Below the pieces are notes generated by a model that saw nothing but the letters and a program-made list of their open reading frames with translations, did not search any database and was not told the origin of the DNA. The position numbers and the translations under genes are program-made. Shown piece by piece: positions 18,443 to 27,591 of a stretch of DNA of 64,000 nucleotides. The DNA is taken from contig CAMVOY010000002.1 of assembly GCA_947169235.1 (NCBI GenBank), positions 19,542 to 83,541 on the forward strand, read 5' to 3'. The first letter of the stretch is position 1, and the number at the start of each line of letters is the position of its first letter. Source of the stretch: an uncultured Lachnospiraceae bacterium (GTDB taxonomy: Bacteria; Bacillota; Clostridia; Lachnospirales; Lachnospiraceae).

Positions 18443-21094
18443 ATGGGACAGCTATCCCCCATGATGGCAAACTATCTGAATACAAAGGAAGAATATAAAG
18501 ACTGCATTCTTTTCTATCGTTTGGGCGATTTTTATGAGATGTTCTTTGATGACGCGCTTACCGTATCAAAGGAACTCGAACTCACCTTGACCGGAAAAGC
18601 GTGCGGCCTCGAAGAGCGGGCACCCATGTGTGGTGTCCCCTTTCATTCTGCGGATACATATATCTATCGACTTGTAGAAAAAGGTTTTAAAGTTGCCATA
18701 TGTGAACAAATGGAGGATCCCAAGCAGGCCAAAGGACTTGTTCGCCGAGAGGTGACCAGGATAATCACGCCGGGAACCAATTCGTTTACCCAGACTCTTA
18801 AAGAAGACAGAAACAACTATCTCATGGGAATAGTAGCAGGCCCCGAGGGATTCGGTATAGCCGTTACTGACGTAACTACCGGAGAGTTTCACGTTTCGAG
18901 GATCTCTGATATCAGCAAACTTCTTGACGAGATCAATCGTTACATGCCTTCAGAGATAATCGCAAATGATGCGTTCTATCTGGTCAATATCGATCTGAAC
19001 GATCTTAAGGATCGTCTTCATATATCCATATCAGCTTTGGAACCAAGATTTTTTTCTCCAGAAAATGTAGAGAGAACTCTTTGTGATCATTTCAGAGTTA
19101 AGACTACTCAGGGGCTCGGGTTAGATGATATCCCTCTCTGCAAAACTGCATGCGGTTGTGTTATGCAGTATCTCTATGAGACTCAAAAATGTTCCCTTGA
19201 TCATATCAGTCATATACAGATCGATCAAGCGGGAACAACGATGCTCCTCGACAGAAACACCCGAAGAAACCTTGAGCTTGTTGAAACGATGCGCGAAAAA
19301 CAGAAACGCGGATCTCTCCTTTGGGTACTTGACAAAACAAAAACGGCAATGGGTGCGAGGATGCTCAGGGCCGGAGTTGAGAGACCTCTTTTAGTACGTG
19401 ACGAGATCGAACAAAGATATGATGCGATCAAGGATCTGAATACAGACCCGGTAACCAGAGAGGAATTAAGAGAGTATCTCGGCCCGGTTTATGATATGGA
19501 GAGACTTATCAGTAAGATCAGTTATCAGTCAATCAATGCCAGAGATATGCTTGCGCTCGACTCGTCTTTAGCGATCCTTCCGTCTATAAAGGAACTGGTA
19601 GAGGGCTTCAGCTGTACATTGTTTAAAAAACTCTCATCAGAAATGGACGCATTGGAAGATCTTCACTTGATGATAAAGGATGCGATAGATGAGGATCCGC
19701 CGATGACATTACGCGAAGGCGGGATCATAAAGAGCGGTTTTAACGATGAGGTTGACAGACTGCGTCAGGCAAAGACAAAAGGCAAAGACTGGCTTGCAGA
19801 GCTGGAGGCGAGAGAAAAGGAGAATACCGGCATCAAGAATCTCAGGATCAAATACAATAAAGTATTTGGTTATTATCTTGAGGTCACCAAGTCATTTTTA
19901 TCTCAGGTGCCACAGGACTGGACCAGGAAGCAGACACTTACAAACGCTGAACGATTTACAACTCCCGAGCTTAAGGAGATGGAGGATACCATCCTCGGAG
20001 CCGAGGACAGGCTTTATCAGCTTGAATACGGGCTTTTCTGTGAGCTTAGAGATGAACTTGCAAAACATATCGAACGTATCCAAAAAACAGCGCATGTTAT
20101 CGCGATGATCGATATGCTTGCTTCATTGGCCTATGTTGCCGAAAGAGAGAACTACTGCAGACCTGAGATAGTAAACGACGGATCATTGTATATAAAAAAG
20201 GGCCGACACCCGGTTATTGAAAAAATGATAGAGCATGATCTGTTCGTAGCCAACGACACCAGGCTTGATACAAAATCGCAAAGGATCGCTATCATTACAG
20301 GCCCGAATATGGCCGGTAAATCCACATATATGCGACAAACTGCTCTTATACAGCTTATGGCTCAGCTGGGGTCATATGTACCTGCAGAGAGTGCAAAGCT
20401 CTCGATAGTCGACAGGATATTCACAAGAGTAGGAGCTTCGGATGACTTGGCAAGCGGTCAGTCTACGTTCATGGTCGAGATGACTGAGGTCGCAAACATT
20501 CTTCACCATGCAACTAAGGACAGTCTGATAATACTTGATGAGATTGGAAGAGGAACCTCTACATTTGACGGCTTGTCCATAGCATGGGCAGTTGTTGAAC
20601 ATATAGCTGACAAGACAAAGATCGGCGCAAAGACTCTGTTTGCAACTCATTATCATGAGCTTACCGAACTCGGTGGTATGCTTGAGGGGATCAAAAACTA
20701 CTGCATCGCCGTCAAGGAAGATGGTGAGGACGTTATATTTTTAAGAAAGATAGTAGAGGGTGGTGCCGACAGAAGTTATGGTATTCAGGTCGCGAAGCTT
20801 GCCGGCGTCCCGGAGGAGGTTTTAAGCAGAGCCAGAGTTATTTCCGATAATCTCGAGAACAATGAGGTCACCTCCATGCCTATGACAGTATTGGCTGCAA
20901 AACCTGCAAATATCAAGGTACAGGGAGATGACATAGGACCCAGACAGCTGTCTATTTTTGATACGCTCGGAGATGATACTCAGATGGATGACATATTGTG
21001 TGAGATCAGAGATACCGATCTTTCGAATATCACACCGATGCAGGCCATGAACCTTGTTAATAAATGGCAGAACGAGATATCGGATAAATGGTGA
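18443..21094 (+). CDS. mutS: DNA mismatch repair protein MutS
   Basis: The 883-residue protein has the mismatch-binding FYRLGDFYEMFFDDA at its start (the Phe-X-Glu loop), connector, lever and clamp domains, and a C-terminal ATPase with GPNMAGKSTYMRQ (Walker A) and ILDEIGRGTSTFDGLSIAWA (Walker B). It recognises mispaired or looped DNA and recruits MutL. GGGGAGG precedes the ATG; the gene lies 24 bases after the SH3 gene and is part of that transcription unit. Confidence 0.98.
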   Translation: MGQLSPMMANYLNTKEEYKDCILFYRLGDFYEMFFDDALTVSKELELTLTGKACGLEERAPMCGVPFHSADTYIYRLVEKGFKVAICEQMEDPKQAKGLVRREVTRIITPGTNSFTQTLKEDRNNYLMGIVAGPEGFGIAVTDVTTGEFHVSRISDISKLLDEINRYMPSEIIANDAFYLVNIDLNDLKDRLHISISALEPRFFSPENVERTLCDHFRVKTTQGLGLDDIPLCKTACGCVMQYLYETQKCSLDHISHIQIDQAGTTMLLDRNTRRNLELVETMREKQKRGSLLWVLDKTKTAMGARMLRAGVERPLLVRDEIEQRYDAIKDLNTDPVTREELREYLGPVYDMERLISKISYQSINARDMLALDSSLAILPSIKELVEGFSCTLFKKLSSEMDALEDLHLMIKDAIDEDPPMTLREGGIIKSGFNDEVDRLRQAKTKGKDWLAELEAREKENTGIKNLRIKYNKVFGYYLEVTKSFLSQVPQDWTRKQTLTNAERFTTPELKEMEDTILGAEDRLYQLEYGLFCELRDELAKHIERIQKTAHVIAMIDMLASLAYVAERENYCRPEIVNDGSLYIKKGRHPVIEKMIEHDLFVANDTRLDTKSQRIAIITGPNMAGKSTYMRQTALIQLMAQLGSYVPAESAKLSIVDRIFTRVGASDDLASGQSTFMVEMTEVANILHHATKDSLIILDEIGRGTSTFDGLSIAWAVVEHIADKTKIGAKTLFATHYHELTELGGMLEGIKNYCIAVKEDGEDVIFLRKIVEGGADRSYGIQVAKLAGVPEEVLSRARVISDNLENNEVTSMPMTVLAAKPANIKVQGDDIGPRQLSIFDTLGDDTQMDDILCEIRDTDLSNITPMQAMNLVNKWQNEISDKW

Positions 21095-21128
21095 TATTTA
21101 GGACAACAAAAAAAGAAAGGTAAATTTG

Positions 21129-22934
21129 ATGATTCAGGTACTTGATAAACTGACTGTTGATCAGATAGCTGCCGGAGAGGTGGTAGAGAGGCCGTTATCA
21201 ATAGTAAAAGAGCTTGTAGAAAACGCCATCGACGCAGGCGCGGATGCCATAACGGTTGAAGTAAAGGGCGGAGGGATCGATCATATCCGTGTTACGGATA
21301 ATGGTATAGGTATTGAGAAAAATGAGATACCTACCGCATTTTTGCGTCATGCAACAAGCAAGATAATAGATGCAAAAGATCTTCTGAACCTGACCAGTTT
21401 AGGGTTCAGAGGAGAGGCTTTATCGAGTATAGCTGCCATTTCAAAGGTGGAGCTTATTACGCGAACTCACGATTCCATTGTCGGTACAAGATATATCATA
21501 GAAGGAGGCGAGGAGGTAAAGACCGAAGAGATAGGAAGCCCGGAGGGGACAACCTTTATCATTCGTGATGTGTTCTACAATACGCCTGCCAGACGCGAAT
21601 TTCTGAAATCAAAGGTAACCGAGTCAAATGCCATTTCAGAATGCATGCTTACTTTTTCTCTGTCGCATCCTGAGATAAGATTTCAGTTTATAAATGATGG
21701 AAAGCCGAAGCTTAAGACTGCCGGAGATGCTTCGCTTAGAACAAATATATATTACAATTTCGGTTCCGATCTGACAAAGGTGTTGATACCGATAGAGGCA
21801 GGTATTGATGACATTGTTTTGACAGGATATATCGCAAAGCCCGAGTTCTCACGCGGCAATCGCAGTTATATGCACTATTTTGTGAACGGCAGATATATTA
21901 AAAACAATACGATTCATGCTGCGATCATGGATGCATACAGAGATTATCTGATGAATCACAGATTCCCGTTTGTGACTCTTATGCTCTCCGTAAAACCTGA
22001 GCTTGTTGATGTAAATATCCATCCGACAAAAAAGGAGATTCGTTTCAGGGATGAAAAGCCCGTGTATGAGCTTTTTTATCACTCGATAAAGGATGCGCTT
22101 GACAGGATTACACTTATTCCCGAGGAAACTCTGGGAGATGATGAGGATAAAACAGAACCTGTTATTGAAAAAGCCCCCGAACCGTTTGAAAAGGTCAGAT
22201 ACGAGAGAGAAGAAGAAACTTCTGATAACAGGGTCAGGGAAGTACTGATCGAACATGAGCCCGCCAAGGTAAGTTTTACCCAGCAGCGTTTCGATGAGGA
22301 GCCTGATGAGATCGAAGAGCCTTCATCATTTTTATCGGAGAATCTTTTTAGACAGGAGCAGACCCCGTCGTTTAGGATCATAGGCCAGGTGTTCGAAACC
22401 TATTGGCTGATTGAATATAAGGAAGAGCTTTTGATCATAGATCAGCATGCTGCACATGAGAAGGTTCTGTATGAGCGTGTTGTAAAGAAAATGAGAGAAA
22501 AAAAGGGTATGAGTCAGCCCCTTTTAGCGCCTATAGTTGTATCTCTTTCAGGAAAAGAAAGAACAGCTCTTTTGGAGAACTCCGAGGCATTTTTACAGAT
22601 AGGTTTTGAATGGGAGGAGTTCGGTGACAGGGAGTACCTGATTAAGGCTGTGCCGGCAGACTTTTTGAATCTGGATGCGCGTGAGATCTTTATAGACATA
22701 CTCGACAGCCTGATGGATGGCATGAAAGGCAAAAAGCCTGAGATGATCCTGGACAGACTGGCGACTATCTCATGTAAGGCAGCTGTTAAAGGTAATAATA
22801 CGTTGTCATTTTCTGAGGTAAAAACACTGATATCGGAAATGCTCTCGTTAGAGGAGCCGTATCACTGCCCGCATGGCAGACCTACTACAATATCACTGAG
22901 TAAATATGAGTTTGAAAAAAGGTTCAAAAGATAA
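21129..22934 (+). CDS. mutL: DNA mismatch repair protein MutL (endonuclease type)
   Basis: The ATG at 21129 is preferred; the track begins at the preceding TTG. The 601-residue protein has the GHKL ATPase motifs (IAAGEVVERP, DNGIGI, FRGEALSSIAAIS) and an acidic linker near 330-410. The C-terminal domain carries DQHAAHEKVLYE and CPHGRPT, the metal-site motifs of nicking MutL proteins. This fits organisms without MutH. The stop codon overlaps the miaA start (TAATG). Confidence 0.97.
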   Translation: MIQVLDKLTVDQIAAGEVVERPLSIVKELVENAIDAGADAITVEVKGGGIDHIRVTDNGIGIEKNEIPTAFLRHATSKIIDAKDLLNLTSLGFRGEALSSIAAISKVELITRTHDSIVGTRYIIEGGEEVKTEEIGSPEGTTFIIRDVFYNTPARREFLKSKVTESNAISECMLTFSLSHPEIRFQFINDGKPKLKTAGDASLRTNIYYNFGSDLTKVLIPIEAGIDDIVLTGYIAKPEFSRGNRSYMHYFVNGRYIKNNTIHAAIMDAYRDYLMNHRFPFVTLMLSVKPELVDVNIHPTKKEIRFRDEKPVYELFYHSIKDALDRITLIPEETLGDDEDKTEPVIEKAPEPFEKVRYEREEETSDNRVREVLIEHEPAKVSFTQQRFDEEPDEIEEPSSFLSENLFRQEQTPSFRIIGQVFETYWLIEYKEELLIIDQHAAHEKVLYERVVKKMREKKGMSQPLLAPIVVSLSGKERTALLENSEAFLQIGFEWEEFGDREYLIKAVPADFLNLDAREIFIDILDSLMDGMKGKKPEMILDRLATISCKAAVKGNNTLSFSEVKTLISEMLSLEEPYHCPHGRPTTISLSKYEFEKRFKR

Positions 22935-23872
22935 TGAGTGAAAAAAGGCCGCTTTTAATCATATCAGGACCGACTGCCGTCGGAAAGACCGATCTTTCTC
23001 TGGAAATATGCAGAGAAATTGGGGGCGAGGTGATAAATGCCGACTCCATGCAGGTTTATAAGGGAATGGATATCGGTACGGCCAAGCTTCCCAAAGAAGA
23101 CAGAGCCGGTATCCCGCATCATCTGATCGATATACTCGATCCGACTGAGTGTTTTGATGTGGTAAGATTTAAGGCTGAAGCAGAAAATTGTATTGAAGAT
23201 ATATGTAGTCGCGGGAGAACTCCGGTACTTGTCGGCGGGACCGGATTCTATATTCAGGCAGTATTATATGATATAGATTTTTCCGATGAGGAGCCTGATG
23301 AGACTCTGAGAAATGAGTTAACCGAATATGCACAGACCCACGGACAGGATGCCCTTCATAAAAGGTTATCAGAAATTGATAAAGCTTCAGCTGAGGCTAT
23401 CCATCCGAATAATGTAAAAAGGGTTATCAGAGCCATTGAGTTTTATGAAAAGACTCATACTCCGATATCTTTGCACAATGATGAACAAAGAAAAAAAGAA
23501 AGCCCTTATCGTTTTTTGTATTCAGTGTTGACATGTGACAGAAATACATTGTACAGCAGGATCGACAAAAGAGTCGACCAAATGATCGAACAGGGACTGG
23601 TGTCAGAGGTCCAAGCCTTATTAAATCAGGGCGTGACCCGAAAAATGACAAGCATGCAGGGCCTGGGATACAAGGAGATGGCCGGATTTCTGGCGGGAGA
23701 GTATGATCTCGACGAGGCGGTAAGGATACTCAAACGGGACACCAGGCATTTTGCAAAAAGACAGTTGACCTGGTATAAAAGAGAAAAAGAGGTTACATAT
23801 TTTTACAAGGATGACTATAAATCCGATAAAGAATTGGCAAAGGCAATAATTGAGAGGTTTAACAATGTATAA
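22934..23872 (+). CDS. miaA: tRNA dimethylallyltransferase MiaA
   Basis: The 312-residue protein has the P-loop GPTAVGKTDLSLE, DSMQVYKGMDIGTAK, GGTGFYIQAVLYDIDF and the C-terminal RDTRHFAKRQLTWYKRE. It attaches a dimethylallyl group to A37 of tRNAs reading UNN codons. It is coupled to mutL by a one-base overlap, and mutSL-miaA is a common Firmicute order. Confidence 0.97.
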   Translation: MSEKRPLLIISGPTAVGKTDLSLEICREIGGEVINADSMQVYKGMDIGTAKLPKEDRAGIPHHLIDILDPTECFDVVRFKAEAENCIEDICSRGRTPVLVGGTGFYIQAVLYDIDFSDEEPDETLRNELTEYAQTHGQDALHKRLSEIDKASAEAIHPNNVKRVIRAIEFYEKTHTPISLHNDEQRKKESPYRFLYSVLTCDRNTLYSRIDKRVDQMIEQGLVSEVQALLNQGVTRKMTSMQGLGYKEMAGFLAGEYDLDEAVRILKRDTRHFAKRQLTWYKREKEVTYFYKDDYKSDKELAKAIIERFNNV

Positions 23873-25142
23873 AGAACTTGGGATATCGGATCAGGTGATG
23901 GCACTTGCAAATAAATCATTACAAAGCCTGGAACCTGTTTTTAAAAAAATAGATGGCGTAGCTGAAGCGGGAACTCTTAAAGTCCTAAAAGCCATGCAGG
24001 ATAACCATGTGGCGGAAAACCATCTCTTCGGAACGACGGGCTACGGCTACAATGATGATGGACGAGACACGCTTGAAAAGGTCTATGCGTCGGTATTTCA
24101 CACTGAGGCTGCACTGGTAAGATCTCAGATCACCTGCGGAACTCATGCATTAAATGTCGCACTGTCTGCCATCTTGAGACCCGGAGATGAGCTTTTAAGC
24201 CCCGTAGGAAAGCCATATGATACGCTTGAGAATGTGATCGGGATCGACGGAAGAGGAGCCGGGATGGGGTCTTTGGCCGAATATGGAGTGACATATGCTC
24301 AGGCGGACCTTAAAGAGGATTCGACCTTTGATTATGATGCCATAAAGGCAAAGATAAATGAAAAAACACGTATGGTCACGATCCAAAAGTCAAAGGGCTA
24401 TGCGATGAGAAAGACTCTTTCCGTAAGACAGATCGGGGAACTGATCAGCTTTATCAAAGGTATAAAGCCTGATATTATCTGTATGGTTGATAATTGTTAC
24501 GGAGAGTTCGTAGAGGATATCGAACCTACGGATGTCGGTGCGGACATGTGCGTAGGTTCTCTGATAAAGAATCCCGGTGGTGGCTTGGCTCCAATGGGTG
24601 GATATATTGTCGGCAGGAAGGAACTTATAGAAAAATGTGCCTACAGACTCACATCCCCGGGTCTGGGCGCCGAAGTCGGAGCATCACTTTCCATAAATCC
24701 TTCACTTTATCAGGGATTATATATGGCGCCTACGGTCGTAGCATCCGCCTTGAAAAGCGCTGTTTTTGCGGCTCATCTGTATTCAGGTCTCGGATTTGAG
24801 ACTTCACCCGGACCAAATGATGAAAGATTTGATATAATCCAGGCCATAAAACTTGGCAGCCCCGAACGGATAATAGCCTTTTGTCAGGGTATACAGGCTG
24901 CGTCGCCTGTTGATGCTCATGTCACTCCCGAGCCATATTCCATGCCCGGATATCACTGTGATGTTATCATGGCGGCCGGAGCATTTATCCAGGGGGCGAG
25001 CATCGAGCTTACTGCAGATGCGCCTATCGAAGAGCCTTATGCCGTATATTTCCAGGGTGGACTCACTTTTCCGCATGGCAAACTGGGAATTCTCAAATCT
25101 TTGCAAAAACTGGTTGATAAAAAGCTTGTAAATGTGGTATAA
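23865..25142 (+). CDS. Methionine gamma-lyase family PLP enzyme (YnbB type)
   Basis: The start at 23865 (MYKELGISDQ) overlaps the miaA end by 8 bases; the track start is earlier and lacks a better site. The 425-residue protein matches the family once named aluminium resistance protein, a fold-type I PLP enzyme group. FGTTGYGYNDDGRDTLEKVYA, the likely PLP-lysine segment SLIKNPGGGLAPMGGY and SGTHALNVALSA-type phosphate binding are visible. The family is well recognised, but its true substrate is uncertain. It commonly sits beside miaA and hfq in Firmicutes; hfq is absent here. Confidence 0.85.
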   Translation: MYKELGISDQVMALANKSLQSLEPVFKKIDGVAEAGTLKVLKAMQDNHVAENHLFGTTGYGYNDDGRDTLEKVYASVFHTEAALVRSQITCGTHALNVALSAILRPGDELLSPVGKPYDTLENVIGIDGRGAGMGSLAEYGVTYAQADLKEDSTFDYDAIKAKINEKTRMVTIQKSKGYAMRKTLSVRQIGELISFIKGIKPDIICMVDNCYGEFVEDIEPTDVGADMCVGSLIKNPGGGLAPMGGYIVGRKELIEKCAYRLTSPGLGAEVGASLSINPSLYQGLYMAPTVVASALKSAVFAAHLYSGLGFETSPGPNDERFDIIQAIKLGSPERIIAFCQGIQAASPVDAHVTPEPYSMPGYHCDVIMAAGAFIQGASIELTADAPIEEPYAVYFQGGLTFPHGKLGILKSLQKLVDKKLVNVV

Positions 25143-25143
25143 T
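25114..25143 (+). promoter_or_regulatory. Sigma-A promoter of the mreB operon
   Basis: TTGATA (25114-25119), an 18-base spacer and TATAAT (25138-25143), lying at the 3' end of the previous gene. Confidence 0.7.
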
Positions 25144-25179
25144 TATTCAAACTTACGATGAAGGAGAGGACGGATTATC

Positions 25180-26172
25180 ATGTCATCAAAAGCAATCGGA
25201 ATCGATTTCGGAACGAGCTCTATCAAAATTTATAAAAATGATGAGGGTATCATTCTGCATCAAAAGAATGTTATCGCTGTATATAACAAGGAGCATACAT
25301 TTGCAGTAGGTAATGAAGCATACGAGATGTATGAAAAAGCTCCTGCAAATATTGTAGTATCTTATCCTGTAAAAAACGGTGTTATAGCAGATATTGGTAA
25401 TATGCAGTCTCTGATCGACTATTTCTTCGCTGAGCTTGACGGAAAAAAGCGATTTAAGGGCGCCGAATACTATATCGCCGTACCTACGGATATAACAGAG
25501 GTTGAAAAGAGAGCGTATTTTGACCTGATCTCAAATACAAACCTGAAGCCAAAGAGGATCAATATCGTTGAAAAGCCGATAGCAGATGCTCTCGGTATGG
25601 ATCTCGATATCACGGGTACCACAGGAACTCTTGTTGTGGATATCGGTGCGAATACAACTGAGGTTTCGATCCTTTCATTGGGAGGTATCGTACAGAGTCG
25701 CCTTATACCGATCGGAGGAAACAGATTTAACGAATCTATTATCGCTCGTATAAAAAGAGACAGAAACTTTGTTATAGGAGAGAGGACTGCAGAGGAGATA
25801 AAGACTTCAATCGCATCAGCCTTTGAAAATGATGAGACCATGGATGTGTGCGGGCGCAACCTTGTTACCGGTCTTCCCAGCGAGATCACAGTAACAGGTA
25901 ACGAAGTTCATCGTGCTCTTATAGATCTTTTCCAGAGCATAGTGGATCAGATCAAAGTACTTCTTGAAAGAACACCGGCGGAGATCTCGTCCGATATTTA
26001 CAAGCACGGACTTTACCTGACAGGCGGTTCGTCTCAGATCGGAGAGCTCGGACAGTTCTTCTATCAGAATCTCGGACTCAGAGTAAACCTCTGCAATGAA
26101 CCTGAGAGTTCAGTTGTTATGGGACTTGGTGCCATAATTGAAAATCCGAATCTGACACGCCTTACTCAGTAA
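25180..26172 (+). CDS. mreB: Rod-shape actin MreB (MreB/Mbl family)
   Basis: The 330-residue actin-fold ATPase shows GIDFGTSSIKIY (phosphate 1), VEKPIADALGMDLD, GTLVVDIGANTTEVSIL (phosphate 2) and LTGGSSQIGEL (adenosine). MreB filaments orient the elongation machinery under the membrane. It is the first gene of an operon with mreC, mreD, PBP2 and rodA, so it is the main elongasome actin of this locus. Confidence 0.96.
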   Translation: MSSKAIGIDFGTSSIKIYKNDEGIILHQKNVIAVYNKEHTFAVGNEAYEMYEKAPANIVVSYPVKNGVIADIGNMQSLIDYFFAELDGKKRFKGAEYYIAVPTDITEVEKRAYFDLISNTNLKPKRINIVEKPIADALGMDLDITGTTGTLVVDIGANTTEVSILSLGGIVQSRLIPIGGNRFNESIIARIKRDRNFVIGERTAEEIKTSIASAFENDETMDVCGRNLVTGLPSEITVTGNEVHRALIDLFQSIVDQIKVLLERTPAEISSDIYKHGLYLTGGSSQIGELGQFFYQNLGLRVNLCNEPESSVVMGLGAIIENPNLTRLTQ

Positions 26173-26205
26173 TAAAAGTGATAATATAGGGAACGGAAGA
26201 TTAAA

Positions 26206-27081
26206 ATGAGTAAACGAAAGAGAAAATTTTCGATACATCCGAAATTTATATATATATTTCTTACAATTCTATGTTTTGTCCTGGTAGTGCTGTCTTTCAA
26301 ATTTTCTGACAGTTTTGTTGGCGTAAAAACCACTCTGGGAAACGTCATTACCCCTATGCAAAAAGGAATAAACAGCGTGGGTAAGTTTTTTTCCGATAAG
26401 CTTGATTTCATGGAATCAAAAGAAAAGCTTATGGCCGAAAACGAAGAGCTGAAGAAAAAGATCGACGAACTTTCCTACGACAACAAGATCCTTGCGGGCG
26501 AGAACTCAAATCTTGAGAACTACCGCGAGCTTTATAAACTTGACAAAAAATACCCCGACTATCCAAAAGTTGCCGCTACGGTAGTGAGCCGTGACGGAAA
26601 TAACTGGTTCCATGTGTTTACCATTGATAAGGGGACTGCTGACGGTGTTAATGTCGATATGAACGTGATCGCAGGCAACGGACTTGTCGGTATAATAAGT
26701 GAAGCCGGAGAGCACTATGCAAAAGTCCGTGCGATAATCGATGATAAGAGTAATGTATCCGCCATGTTTGAAAAAACGGGTGAGACCTGTATGGTAAAGG
26801 GCAACATGGAGAGTATTTTTAACGGATATATTGATGTTGAGATGATCAGTAATTCCGCTGACGTTAAGGAAGGAGATGAGGTGGTAACCTCGCACGTTAG
26901 TGACAAATTCCTTCAGGGCCTTTCGGTAGGCTATATAAAGGATATCAAGGAAGATCCGTCAACTCTTTCAAAAACTGCTCATCTGACTCCGGTGGTATCA
27001 TTTGATCAGCTCGAGACCGTGCTTATTATTACGCAGCTCAAAGATTCTACAGAAGTGAAGGATATGTCTAATTATGATTAA
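26206..27081 (+). CDS. mreC: Rod shape-determining protein MreC
   Basis: The 291-residue protein has a basic start, one membrane segment (about 15-33), a coiled coil (about 62-108; KEKLMAENEELKKKIDEL) and the beta-rich extracellular MreC domain. It links MreB and MreD to PBP2 outside the membrane. It overlaps mreD by 8 bases. Confidence 0.95.
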   Translation: MSKRKRKFSIHPKFIYIFLTILCFVLVVLSFKFSDSFVGVKTTLGNVITPMQKGINSVGKFFSDKLDFMESKEKLMAENEELKKKIDELSYDNKILAGENSNLENYRELYKLDKKYPDYPKVAATVVSRDGNNWFHVFTIDKGTADGVNVDMNVIAGNGLVGIISEAGEHYAKVRAIIDDKSNVSAMFEKTGETCMVKGNMESIFNGYIDVEMISNSADVKEGDEVVTSHVSDKFLQGLSVGYIKDIKEDPSTLSKTAHLTPVVSFDQLETVLIITQLKDSTEVKDMSNYD

Positions 27082-27589
27082 GAAGGTAGTGATATCAATA
27101 CTTATGATATTAGTCGCCTTCCTTTTGCAGACGACTTTTTTCCAGGTGTTAGAGCTCGCAAACGTCGTGCCTAACCTTCTGTTGGTCGTAACCGTAAGCT
27201 ACGGATATCTTCGCGGACGTACGCATGGAATGTGGATTGGTCTGATATGCGGTCTGATGCTTGATATGATGTACGGAAGCGTTATAGGGCTTTATGGTTT
27301 TATTTTTATGACCATTGGTTTCTTTATCGGTTACATTAAAAAACTATTTTTCACGGAAAGTATCATACTGCCTATAGTTTTGATCTCTGTAGGTGATTTT
27401 GTTTATAATATGTATTACTATATTACGGAGTTTTTGCTTCGCGGAAGATTGCATTTTTTCTTTTATTTGACAAGAGTTATGTTACCTGAGATTCTCTATA
27501 CGGTATTGGTTGGACTGTTGTTATATTATCTCATCAACTTTTTGGAGAAACTCGGCAGTAATGGAAGAAGAGGAAGGGAGGAACTATAG
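27074..27589 (+). CDS. mreD: Rod shape-determining protein MreD
   Basis: The 171-residue protein is almost entirely hydrophobic, with about five membrane segments, and has the typical YLRGRTHGMWIGLICGLMLDMMYG region. It partners MreC in the elongation complex. Position between mreC and PBP2 makes the call firm despite low family conservation. Confidence 0.93.
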   Translation: MIKKVVISILMILVAFLLQTTFFQVLELANVVPNLLLVVTVSYGYLRGRTHGMWIGLICGLMLDMMYGSVIGLYGFIFMTIGFFIGYIKKLFFTESIILPIVLISVGDFVYNMYYYITEFLLRGRLHFFFYLTRVMLPEILYTVLVGLLLYYLINFLEKLGSNGRRGREEL

Positions 27590-27591
27590 CC